This document shows positions 1 to 9,500 of a DNA stretch of 12,629 nucleotides, one piece after another. Origin of the DNA: Thermoanaerobaculia bacterium (GTDB lineage: Bacteria > Acidobacteriota > Thermoanaerobaculia > Gp7-AA8). The notes below the pieces were generated by a model that was given only the letters and a program-made list of their open reading frames with translations, was not told the DNA's origin and made no database searches. Positions within the stretch are counted from its first letter, which is position 1. Each line of letters starts with the position of its first letter. The translations under genes and the position numbers were made by a program. The stretch spans positions 1 to 12,629 of the forward strand of contig JAMPYE010000075.1 of the NCBI GenBank assembly GCA_023700825.1, in the 5' to 3' direction.

Positions 1-407
1 CCCATCACCGAACCGATCACGTACAGATACCAGCTCAGCAGGTTGATCTTCGGGAACGCCAGGTCTCTCGCTCCGAGCTGCAGCGGCAGGACGAAGTTCC
101 CGAGCACCGACGGAACCGCCGGGATCAGGAAGAAGAAGATCATCACGACGCCATGCAGCGTGAAGAGCTTGTTGTAGGTGTCCGAGGTGAACAGGTCGCC
201 CTGGGGCGTCATCAGCTCGAGCCGCAGCAGGAGCGCGAAGAGACCTCCAACGAAGAAGAGGATCGTCACCGAGATCATGTAGAGGATTGCGATCCTCTTG
301 TGGTCGATCGTGAAGAGCCACGACATCAGGCCGTGTTCGGCGTTGAGGTAGTTCGTCTCTTCGTGCTTCTCGGGAGTCGGAGCGGAATCGATTACAGCAG
401 TGGTCAT
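1..407 (-). CDS. coxA: Cytochrome c oxidase subunit I (CoxA), 5' part only, runs off the left edge
   Basis: Catalytic subunit of the haem-copper oxygen reductase, an integral membrane protein that reduces O2 to water and pumps protons. Translating the minus strand from the ATG at 407 gives 135 complete residues, then the window ends inside the gene. A cytosolic N-terminal tail is followed by the family motif WLFTIDHKRIAILY (residues 30-43), a first helix at about 40-62, and LFTLHGVVMIFFFLIPAVPS (81-100), in which His85 is the expected low-spin haem ligand. GNFVLPLQLGARDLAFP (103-119) and NLLSWYLY (122-129) are also typical of subunit I. The start lies 19 bases after the coxB stop with only a weak upstream GGGGAT, and it gives a normal N-terminus length. 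The active-site helices, the CuB ligands and the proton-channel residues are outside the window, so the oxidase type (A1/A2) cannot be read here. The neighbouring coxB with a haem c domain points to a caa3 enzyme. Confidence 0.97.
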   Translation of the reverse strand, partial: MTTAVIDSAPTPEKHEETNYLNAEHGLMSWLFTIDHKRIAILYMISVTILFFVGGLFALLLRLELMTPQGDLFTSDTYNKLFTLHGVVMIFFFLIPAVPSVLGNFVLPLQLGARDLAFPKINLLSWYLYVIGSVM

Positions 408-426
408 GGTCTTCGGAATCCCCGCG

Positions 427-1416
427 TTACTTCGTCACTGCAGTGTTGACGGCAGGCGCCGGAGCAGCGGCCGGACGGGCCGGCTCGGGCGCTTTCATCG
501 ACTTGATGTACGAAACCAGCTGCATGAGCTGCGCCTCGTTGAGCTGTCCCTGGAACGTCGGCATGATCGGGTCGAAGCCGCTGACGATCTTCGCCTGCGG
601 GTTGAGGATCGACTCCCTGACGTAGTTCTCGTCGATCGTGACGACCTGGCCATTCGTGAGCTTCACCGTCGTCCCAAACACCCCTTCGAGGTTCGGCCCG
701 CGCGCCCCGCTTCCCGCCTGGTGGCAGGTCACGCACGCGAGGCTCTCGAAGAGCTTCTTGCCCTCGGCGGCGGGCGAGCCTTCCGTCGCGCCTCCCGACA
801 GCCAGAGCTGATAGTCCTCCGGCTCCATCACGACGACCGTCCCGATCATCTTCGAATGCTCGGTGCCGCAGTACTCGGAGCAAAAGATGTGGTAGCGGCC
901 GACTTTCGTCGCCTCGAACCAGTTGTAGGTGTAGCGGCTCGGGAGCACGTCCGTGTGGACGCGGAAGTCGGGAACGAAGAAATCGTGGATCACGTCCTCC
1001 GAGGTCATGATCAGCCGGACCGGGCGACCCACCGGGACGTGCAGCGTGTTGATCTCGGTCTGTCCGGTCGGGTGCTGGAACTTCCACATCCACTGCCGTC
1101 CGGTCGCCCAGACGTCCATCGCGTTGTCCGGCATGCGTCGCGCGTTGAAGAAGACGATTGCGCCCCAGACGAAGAACGCCATGAACGCCGCGAAGGGAAT
1201 CACGATCCACACGATCTCGAGCGCGTTCGACGGCTTGTACTCCTGCGGGACCTCGTTGCCGGGGCCCCGTTTGTACTTGAGTGCGAGAAAGACCACGACG
1301 CCGGAGATCGCGACCGTCATGAAGGCGCAGACGGCAACGAGGAAGAGGTACAGCTCGTCGACGTGAGGCGCGAGCGTCGAACCCTGATTCGGCATGAATG
1401 GCAGATTGTTAGGCAT
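427..1416 (-). CDS. coxB: Cytochrome c oxidase subunit II with fused cytochrome c domain (caa3 type)
   Basis: This 329-residue subunit takes electrons from outside the membrane through its own haem c to the binuclear CuA centre and on to CoxA. Two transmembrane helices lie at about 21-46 and 66-91, followed by a periplasmic cupredoxin domain (about 98-200). The CuA ligands are visible: His144 (DVIHDFFVPD) and the set CSEYCGTEHSKM with Cys179, Glu181, Cys183, His187 and Met190. A C-terminal cytochrome c domain (about 215-308) has CVTCH (Cys228, Cys231, His232) and the probable axial Met285 in PIMPTF. An Ala/Pro-rich tail (309-329) ends the protein. No cleavable signal peptide or lipobox is visible; the N-terminus MPNNLPFMPNQ is short and polar. 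The gene starts 12 bases after the SCO stop, without a clear Shine-Dalgarno, and is followed by coxA. The fused haem domain means no separate soluble cytochrome c is needed between ACIII and the oxidase. Confidence 0.98.
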   Translation of the reverse strand: MPNNLPFMPNQGSTLAPHVDELYLFLVAVCAFMTVAISGVVVFLALKYKRGPGNEVPQEYKPSNALEIVWIVIPFAAFMAFFVWGAIVFFNARRMPDNAMDVWATGRQWMWKFQHPTGQTEINTLHVPVGRPVRLIMTSEDVIHDFFVPDFRVHTDVLPSRYTYNWFEATKVGRYHIFCSEYCGTEHSKMIGTVVVMEPEDYQLWLSGGATEGSPAAEGKKLFESLACVTCHQAGSGARGPNLEGVFGTTVKLTNGQVVTIDENYVRESILNPQAKIVSGFDPIMPTFQGQLNEAQLMQLVSYIKSMKAPEPARPAAAPAPAVNTAVTK

Positions 1417-1428
1417 ATCGGGTCTTGT

Positions 1429-2238
1429 CTATGCTCCGGTTTCCGTGTCGCGAGGACGCCGGCTCAGGAAGAAGATGAAACCGGCGAGCGCGACCACCGT
1501 CGCGACCCCCCCGGCACGTACGAAGTTCATCGCGTGCTTCGAGTACGTCCCGGTGGCCGGGTCGTAGTGATAGCAGAGAAGGAGGAGCTGGTCGGTCGGC
1601 GACCCGATCTTCCCGTCCGACGCCTCGACGATGCCGAGCCTCAGATCGCGGGACGGGTTCTCGATGCCGAACAGGTAGCGCGACACGTGCCCCTCCGGCG
1701 TGATCACCGCGGTCATCGTGCCGTGCGCGAACTGCTGCGCCTTCGGATCCCACGCGTAGCGGAATCCGAGCGCGGCCGTGATCTTGCGCACCGTCGGCTC
1801 GTCGGTCGTGAGGAAGTGCCAGCCTTCATCGGCTCCCTTCCTGCCGTAGCGCCGCGAGTAGATCTCCTTCTTCTCAGCGGCGAGCGCGGGCGTGTCGCGG
1901 TGGTCGAAACTGATCGTGAGGAGCTCGTAGTCCTTGCCCGGCTCCATCTTGATGTTCGCGATCGACGTCGTCAGCCCGTCGAGAACCAGGTTGCAGAGCA
2001 TCGGGCAACTGAAGTAGACGAGCGTGATGACGACGGGGCGACCCTTCTGGAAGTAGTCGCCTAGCTTGACCTGCTTCCCGGTCTCGTCACGAAAGACCAG
2101 GTCGAGAGGAAGCTGCGCGTCGAGCCTCTGCTCGATCTCCAGCCCCTTGGATGGGCCTTTCCCCGACAGAAAGTCCTGGCCTGACGCGCCGAGCGCGCCG
2201 AGCATCAGGACCAGTGCAACCAGGCTCCGGACTTTCAT
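1429..2238 (-). CDS. SCO1/SenC family copper chaperone with C-terminal membrane anchor
   Basis: Thioredoxin-fold protein of the SCO/SenC family, 269 residues, expected to deliver copper to, or reduce, the CuA site of CoxB. A hydrophobic export signal spans about 5-20 (ends ALGASGQ). The mature domain carries the copper motif FSCPMLCN with Cys78 and Cys82, and the third copper ligand is probably His172 in FAHGTMTAVITPEG. A second hydrophobic helix lies at about 240-259, followed by the basic stop-transfer SRRPRD, so the protein is probably anchored by its C-terminus. The segment LLLCYHYDPATGTYS (219-233) before the anchor holds an extra Cys222 and is, to my recollection, typical of SCO proteins in this kind of locus. 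The gene begins 18 bases after the upstream gene; a purine-rich GAGGAGAG lies about 12 bases before the ATG, rather far. The position directly before coxB fits a CuA assembly role. I leave the symbol blank because sco1/senC naming varies. Confidence 0.95.
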   Translation of the reverse strand: MKVRSLVALVLMLGALGASGQDFLSGKGPSKGLEIEQRLDAQLPLDLVFRDETGKQVKLGDYFQKGRPVVITLVYFSCPMLCNLVLDGLTTSIANIKMEPGKDYELLTISFDHRDTPALAAEKKEIYSRRYGRKGADEGWHFLTTDEPTVRKITAALGFRYAWDPKAQQFAHGTMTAVITPEGHVSRYLFGIENPSRDLRLGIVEASDGKIGSPTDQLLLLCYHYDPATGTYSKHAMNFVRAGGVATVVALAGFIFFLSRRPRDTETGA

Positions 2239-2256
2239 CAGTCGAAAAATCTCTCC

Positions 2257-2769
2257 TCAGCGGACGGGCGCGGATGTCGCGGCCGGCGCGGTAACTGCGG
2301 TTGCCGGGACGGGCGTCGCGGCCTCGGCCGCCTGCGCCTTCACCATCGAGCGCTCGAGCGTGAACGCCATCGCCTTCTCGATCGGGACGTGGACCACGCC
2401 CTTCTCCCGATCGATCCAACCGTAACTGTTGAGCTTGCCTTCCTGCTCGGCGCGCATCGCAATCATGTCCTTGACCGGATCGGCCTGAAGCATCGGCGCG
2501 TTCTGCGGCAGCGCGGTGACCTCGGGGCCACCCGCACGCAAATCGAGTGACTTCGGGATCTCGGTCTTCGGCGCCGCGACGCGCGTCGGCGCTTCGGCCT
2601 GTCTCGCGTTCTCGAATTTCGTGAGCGCCTTGTAGCTCCAGTCCACCACCGCGAACCCGATCGCCGTGACGATCACGAACGCGACGAAGAACCAGACGAG
2701 CGGGCGAACGTGGACGTCTGTGTCCTCGTACCCCTTCTCCTTGGCGTCGTGATGAACGTGCTCATCCAT
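2257..2769 (-). CDS. Uncharacterised single-helix membrane protein of ACIII/caa3 loci
   Basis: The function is unknown. The 170-residue protein has a His- and acid-rich N-terminus (MDEHVHHDAKEKGYEDTD), one transmembrane helix at about 24-46 (VRPLVWFFVAFVIVTAIGFA), then a polar linker rich in Ala, Pro and Glu. A compact C-terminal module follows with APMLQADPVKDM (91-102) and LNSYGWIDREKGVVHVPIEK (113-132). It ends in a low-complexity Ala/Pro/Val/Thr tail (about 147-168). I recognise the YGW-DR-(E/A)-G-V-(V/H)-PI-(E/D)-(K/R)-AM pattern from unnamed proteins next to cytochrome oxidase and ACIII genes; that is recollection, not a search. The ATG overlaps the actF stop by 8 bases and has a good GGAGG nine bases upstream, so it is translated together with the complex. 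A small extra ACIII or oxidase subunit, or an assembly factor, is plausible. It is not clearly equivalent to the ActG described in some ACIII enzymes. Confidence 0.82.
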   Translation of the reverse strand: MDEHVHHDAKEKGYEDTDVHVRPLVWFFVAFVIVTAIGFAVVDWSYKALTKFENARQAEAPTRVAAPKTEIPKSLDLRAGGPEVTALPQNAPMLQADPVKDMIAMRAEQEGKLNSYGWIDREKGVVHVPIEKAMAFTLERSMVKAQAAEAATPVPATAVTAPAATSAPVR

Positions 2770-3958
2770 GGCTGACGGCCTCCTTCGCGCCTTCCAGCGA
2801 CTCGTGCGCGGGCAGGACGGCGCCCTTCTTCAGGTTGCGGAGGAACATGAACGTCCAGATTCCGCCGATCCCGAGAATGGTCGTGAAATCGAGCGCGTGC
2901 GGATGGAACGACGCGTGGTGCCCCTCGGTCGTCCAGTTCGGCGCGATGATCCAGTAGTAGTCGACCGCGCGCATCACGAGGATGAAGACCGCGACCTTGC
3001 CGAGGAACTTCGCGCGATCCTTGATGCCGCGCATCAGCAGGAGCAGGAACGGCAGGAAGAAGTGCCCTACGATCAGGAGCACCGAGATCGCCCCCCACGC
3101 CCCGTGCGACCGGATGATGTACCAGGGGATCTCCTCCTTGATGTTGGCGTACCAGATCAGAAGGTACTGGGAGAACGCGGTGTACGCCCAGAGCATCACG
3201 AAGGCGAACATCAGGTTGCCGAGATCGCGGAAGTGAACCGGTTCGGCGACGTCGGCAATCGGGGACTGATCCGAAGCGCTCGTCACGATCGCGTTCATGA
3301 ACGCGAACGCGAGCAGGACCGCGCCGACGATGTACGAGATCCCGAACATCGTCGAGAACCAGTACGGGTCGAGGGACATCATCCAGTCGACCGCGGCGAA
3401 GGTCACGGTCACGGCGGTGATCAGCAGCCCGCTCGCACTCCACTTGCGAAGCGTGAGCGCCGCCTCCGGCGTCCCGGTCTCGTCGTACCTGCGGTCGCTC
3501 CGGCGAAGCATGAACGCCCAGAGGATCCAGATGGCGAAAAAGACGGCGCCGCGGATCCAGAACGCTTCGGGGTTCAGGTACGCGAGCTTCTTGCTGAGAA
3601 TCGGATCGTGCGTCATCAACTCGTGATTGGTCCAGGTGTAGATCCTGTCCATCCCGAAGTAGACGGGCAGCGCCGCGAGCACCATCAGCGGCAGGTTGCC
3701 GGTGGCGGCGAGCAGCGGCTTGCGGATGATGTAGCCCCACCATCCGCCGGTCATGTACTGGAGCATCGCGATCGCCAGCGATCCGACGGTCAGGCTCATC
3801 CAGAAGACGAACGCGACGAGCCAGGAGCGGAAGAACTGGTCGTGATTCTGGGCCTGAAGCGCCAGGAACGCCGTCGCCGCGAGGCCGACGAGGCCGACCA
3901 CCAGCGCCGGCTTCTCCAGGCGGAAGAAGCGAAGCGAATCGTTCGACATCTCGTTCAT
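2762..3958 (-). CDS. actF: Alternative Complex III membrane subunit ActF
   Basis: Second large membrane subunit of ACIII (398 residues), in the NrfD-related family often annotated as quinol:cytochrome c oxidoreductase quinone-binding subunit 2. About ten hydrophobic helices are visible, the first at 18-36 and the last at about 357-374. Signature stretches include GGWWGYIIRKP (71-81), VDWMMSLDPYWFSTMFG (190-206), YLLIWYANIKEE (265-276) and GHFFLPF (298-304). The His-rich loop TTEGHHASFHPHALDF (343-358) precedes the last helix. In solved ACIII structures ActF packs against ActC in the membrane and is discussed as part of a proton path; that is family knowledge. Its start codon shares one base with the actE stop (TGATG), with a purine-rich GGGGGAGAAG just upstream. 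A second ATG three codons later is a possible alternative start. The stop overlaps the next gene by 8 bases. Confidence 0.96.
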   Translation of the reverse strand: MNEMSNDSLRFFRLEKPALVVGLVGLAATAFLALQAQNHDQFFRSWLVAFVFWMSLTVGSLAIAMLQYMTGGWWGYIIRKPLLAATGNLPLMVLAALPVYFGMDRIYTWTNHELMTHDPILSKKLAYLNPEAFWIRGAVFFAIWILWAFMLRRSDRRYDETGTPEAALTLRKWSASGLLITAVTVTFAAVDWMMSLDPYWFSTMFGISYIVGAVLLAFAFMNAIVTSASDQSPIADVAEPVHFRDLGNLMFAFVMLWAYTAFSQYLLIWYANIKEEIPWYIIRSHGAWGAISVLLIVGHFFLPFLLLLMRGIKDRAKFLGKVAVFILVMRAVDYYWIIAPNWTTEGHHASFHPHALDFTTILGIGGIWTFMFLRNLKKGAVLPAHESLEGAKEAVSHG

Positions 3959-4629
3959 CAGTGCTTCTCCCCCTCGGCCTTCGGCGCCGGCGCGGTTCCG
4001 TCCAGGGAGGCGCGATCGGCGCTCGGCACGTCGGCGATCGTCGCGTTCTGGCTTACCTGGAGCGCGCGAACGTAGGCGACGATCGCCCAGCGATCGGCCG
4101 GCGGAACCTGGGAGCGATACGCGGGCATTACGCCGAATCCGTTGGTGATCACGTCGAAGATGTAGCCGTTCTTCCTCGAGCGCAGCGCGTCGCTGTGGTA
4201 GGAGGGCGGCCTCTTGTAGCCACGCGCCACGATCATCCCGTTGCCTTCACCGACTCGTCCGTGACAGGGCGTGCAGTAAATCTCGAATCGTTCCTTGCCG
4301 CGCGCCATCAACTCCGGCGTGAGCGGAAGCGGGAAATTGTCCGAGAACTGGCCGCCTTCGCGTCCGGTGTCGAACAACTCGTTCGGGCCGGAGCCGATCT
4401 GCGCGAGCGTTCCTTCGACACGGGGGCTCACGACCGTCCCGTCCACGAGCGGGCGCGAGGAGGCGCCGTCGGGAAAGAACGCGCTCTTCTCGAGCGGATC
4501 GAACTGCGGCTGCTCCGCCATCTTCTGCGGAAGGCGGCAGCCGGCGAGGGCCAGCGACGCGGCGACGGCTACGCCCAGCAGGAGCGTTGCGCGCGGGCGC
4601 GAGTCGGTCTTCGTCTTACCAGGGGACAT
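3958..4629 (-). CDS. actE: Alternative Complex III monohaem cytochrome c lipoprotein ActE
   Basis: Periplasmic, lipid-anchored monohaem cytochrome c of ACIII (223 residues), a likely exit point for electrons from the pentahaem ActA towards the oxidase. The N-terminus has basic residues, a hydrophobic stretch (14-29) and the lipobox LALAGC with Cys31 as the expected lipidated residue. A single haem site CTPCH (Cys119, Cys122, His123) follows the helix LTPELMARGKERFEIY. Met168 in GFGVMPAY is the likely sixth ligand, and DRWAIVAYVRALQ (179-191) is the usual C-terminal helix of a class I cytochrome c. The C-terminal 25 residues are Ala/Pro/Lys-rich and probably disordered. The ATG lies inside the end of actD (14-base overlap), with GAGG six bases upstream within actD coding sequence, so translational coupling is likely. 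Confidence 0.96.
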   Translation of the reverse strand: MSPGKTKTDSRPRATLLLGVAVAASLALAGCRLPQKMAEQPQFDPLEKSAFFPDGASSRPLVDGTVVSPRVEGTLAQIGSGPNELFDTGREGGQFSDNFPLPLTPELMARGKERFEIYCTPCHGRVGEGNGMIVARGYKRPPSYHSDALRSRKNGYIFDVITNGFGVMPAYRSQVPPADRWAIVAYVRALQVSQNATIADVPSADRASLDGTAPAPKAEGEKH

Positions 4630-5160
4630 CGTTGACCTCGATCGGATTCATGCTCTGCAGAAAACGGCGCGTCTCTCCCGACTCGAACTTCGGGTCGTCC
4701 GACTCGATGCACAGGAAGAACTGGTCGCGCGAGGCGAACTGAAATCGCTTGACGTTGAAAACGGGATGGTAGGGCTGCGGCAGCCCGTTCAGGATGATCA
4801 TTCCAAACACCGCCGAGAACGACGCCAGCAGCACGGTGACCTCGAAGGTGATCGGAATGAACGCCGGCCAGCTGTTGAGCGGCCGCCCGCCGATGTTGAG
4901 CGGGTAGTGGATCACGCTGGCGAAATACTGCATGCCGAACCCGCCGAGAGCTCCCATGATGCCGCCCGCCAGCACGATCGTCGACAGCCAAGTCTTCTTG
5001 AACCCCACCGCCTCGTGCAGCCCGTGGATCGGAAACGGCGAGTAGGCGTCCATCTTCGTGTAGCCCGCGTCGGTCGCCTTCTGCGCCGCCGCAAGCAGCG
5101 CCTTCGGGTCGTCGAACTCCGCGAGCAATCCGTAGAACGGTGGCTTCTGCTTCGCTTTCA

Positions 5161-5161
<1 letters not shown>
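4616..5161 (-). CDS. actD: Alternative Complex III subunit ActD (DUF3341 family)
   Basis: Small membrane subunit of ACIII, 181 residues, matching the DUF3341 family. The N-terminal domain begins PPFYGLLAEFDDP and contains the family signature MDAYSPFPIHGLHEAVGF (37-54). Two transmembrane helices follow at about 57-80 and 99-124. Between them lies HYPLNIGGRPLNSWPAFIPI (85-104), and after them LPQPYHPVFNV (127-137) and a small soluble C-terminal part ending FLQSMNPIEVNDVPW. No cofactor-binding residues are visible, as expected; in known ACIII complexes ActD is structural. The start shares one base with the actC stop (TGATG), with a good GAGGAG five bases upstream. The 3' end overlaps actE by 14 bases. 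Confidence 0.96.
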
Positions 5162-6564
<1,403 letters not shown>

Positions 6565-6585
6565 ATCCGGTTCGATCGAAGCCGA

Positions 6586-9500
6586 CTAGCCGGCGATCTC
6601 CTTGTTCTTGTTTCGGACGGCGCCGAGGTACGAGGTGCGCGGGTTCGTATTGACTTCTTCGAGCACCCGGTAGCTGTGCGGCTCGGCCTTGAGCTTCGAC
6701 ACGACGCTATTCGGGTCGGCGACGTCGCCGAAGACGATCGCCTGCGTCGGGCAGGCGGCCTGACACGCGGTACGGATCTCGCCGTCACGAATGCGCCGGC
6801 CTTCGCGCTCGGCGTCGATGCGGGCCGCGTTGATGCGCTGCACGCAGAGGCTGCACTTTTCCATGACGCCGCGCGAGCGCACCGTCACGTCGGGGTTCCG
6901 CATCAGCTTGAGGCTCTCGGTGTCCCAGTCGGCGAACTGGAAGTAGTTGAACCGGCGAACCTTGTACGGGCAGTTGTTCGCGCAGTAGCGCGTTCCGACG
7001 CACCGGTTGTAGGTCATCTCGTTGAGACCCTCGGTCGAGTGCGACGTCGCTTCGACGGGGCAGACCGGCTCGCACGGCGCGTTCTCGCAGTGCTGGCACA
7101 TCAGCGGCTGATTCACGCTGAACTCGGGGCTCTTCATGCTCCCCTTGTAGTACGTGTCGATCCTCATCCAGTGGAGCTCGCGCCCCATCATGACCTGCGG
7201 TTTGCCGACGATCGCGATGTTGTTCTCCGCGTGGCAGGCGATGACGCAGCCGTTACAGCCGGTGCAGACAGTCGTGTCGACGGCGAGACCCCACTTGTAC
7301 CCCGTCTCGCTCTCCCACTTCGGGTACAGCGACATCTCTCCGCTGTGCGGCCCTTCGTGCACTTCGGCCAGGGCAGGGTTCTTCGTGAACTCCTCGAGCG
7401 TTCCGGAACGGACGATGTCGCGGTCGTCGGGCATGACGTGGTGAAGCTGGGTACAGGCTAGCTGGTAGTCGCCCTCGGCGATCACGACCTGGGTGACCGC
7501 ATACCCGAGAGCGTCGGAGGTACGGAGCGCGTAGGCGTTGAAGCCTCCGCCTTTCGCCTTCTCCTTCGGCGAGGCGACGCTGCCGCCGCGAGTGCGCCCG
7601 TAGCCGGTGTGAAGCGTGATCGCGCCGTCGGGATGGCCCGGGACGACCCATGCGGCCACCTTGAGCGCGCGGCTGCCGTGCTTGATCTCGATGACGGGAG
7701 CGCGGCGCGACCAGAGATGGAGGTTCTGCTCGTTCCCTTCGCCAGGCAGCCCGCGGTCGCCAACGAGCCCGAGCTTCGTCGCGGTCGCAGGGCTCATCAG
7801 CGCGGCGTTGTCCCAGGTGAGCTTGGTGATCGGCTTCGGCAGTTCCTGAAGCCACGCGTTGTTCGCGAACCGCCCGTCGTAGACCGCCGGGTCGGGACGG
7901 AAGCTCACCTCGACATCGCCGGACCGATTGCTCGGCGCGATCGCACCGAGTGCGACCGGCATCGCCCTGGGCGTCAGAGCCGTTCCTTCGATCACGCCGT
8001 CACGGAGCCACTTGTTCCACGATGCCTCGAAGTCGAGGCCGGGCTTCTGTGCCTTCCAGTAGTTCCGCACGATGTCGTACGGCATGTTGGCGTCGTCGGT
8101 GAGGATGGCGAAGAGCTCGTGCGCGTCGCGGCCGTTGTAGAGCGGCGCGATGAGCGGCTGAACGATCGAGGTCGTCCCGTCGAACGCGCGGGCGTCGCCC
8201 CACGACTCGAGGTAGTGCGTCTGCGGCACGTGCCAGTGACAGAGCTCGGCGGTCTCGTCGAAATAGAGCGAGAGCGAGGCGCGGAACGGTACCTTGTCCA
8301 GCGCGGCCGCGAAGCCGAAATCGGCGGGCGCGTCGAACACGGGGTTGACACCCACCATCAGCAGCACGCGCACTTTGCCGGCCGCCATGTCGGCGGAAAG
8401 CTGGCGCAACGACTCGCGACCGATCGCCGGTGCGGCGTCGATCGGGTCGGAGTGGAAGACGGTGACGCCCGTGTTGCCGAGAGTCTCGTTGATCGCGTGT
8501 GCGAGTGCGTGCACTGCGGCGGGCTGCTCGGGCCCCGCGATGACGATGCTCCGTCCGCGGGACGATTCCAGGTCCTTTGCGACGGCCTTGAGCCACGCGT
8601 CGTGCTCGCTGCCGAGGCTCGCGCCAGGGCCGACACCGAACGCGCCGCCGAGGGCAAACGCGAACTTCTCGATCTCGGACGGCTTGAGCGGGAGGCGGTG
8701 ATCGGCCGCGGTGCCGGTCGGGGTCGGCATCGTCTCGATGCTGTAAAGCCGGTTGGCGGACGACGTGCCGCGGCGGACGCGGCGCTTCGACATGAAGTCG
8801 CGCGCGTAGCGGACCGAGCCGGGGCCCGACGCGAGGAAATCGGCGTCGATCGAGACGACGACGTCGGCCTTGTCGAAGGCATACCAGGTGCTGGCGAACG
8901 CGCCACCGAAGGCGAGGCGCGAGCCCTCGAGGTCGTTGTCGCGGCCGTGCGGCTCGTACTGGTGCCAGCGTGCCTTGGGGAGCGCTGCGAGAAGCGTCTT
9001 CATCTGCGCGCCGAGCGTCGGCGAGGTCACATGCTCGGTGAGGATTGCGATTCCCTCGCCGGCGGCGTCCTTGAGCGGCTTGAGCTCGGTGCCGAGCGCG
9101 CCGAGGAAGTTGGTCCAGGTCGTGATGTTGCCGAGGTGGCGGACCGTCTTGGCGCGGTCCGGATCGTAGAGCCCGAGGATCGAAGCCTGGGTGAAGACGT
9201 CGGTCGCGCCCATGCTGCCCGGATGATCGGGATTCCCTTCGATCTTCGTCGGGCGCCCCATGTGCGACTCGACGAGCACGCCGGTCGCGACGCCGCCCAG
9301 CGTCATTGCCGTGGCGAAGAAGAGCGGCTTGCCGGGCACCATGTTCTCGGGCTGCCGGACATAGGGGACGATCTTCTCCTGCGGCACGGTGCAGGCCGAC
9401 AGGCCGGCCAACGCGAGAGACGACCCCATCAGCTTCACGAAATCGCGGCGATCGACCCCATCATTCAGGGGAACCGCCTGCTGCGGGAACTCCTCCGAAA

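Noticed and set aside
400..2064. Open frame of 554 codons on the plus strand opposite coxB and the SCO gene
   Set aside because: Low-complexity Arg/Asp/Glu-rich translation, antisense to two genes with all their metal ligands intact.
2768..4075. Open frame of 435 codons on the plus strand opposite actF
   Set aside because: Charged, motif-free translation that mirrors a well-supported membrane protein gene.
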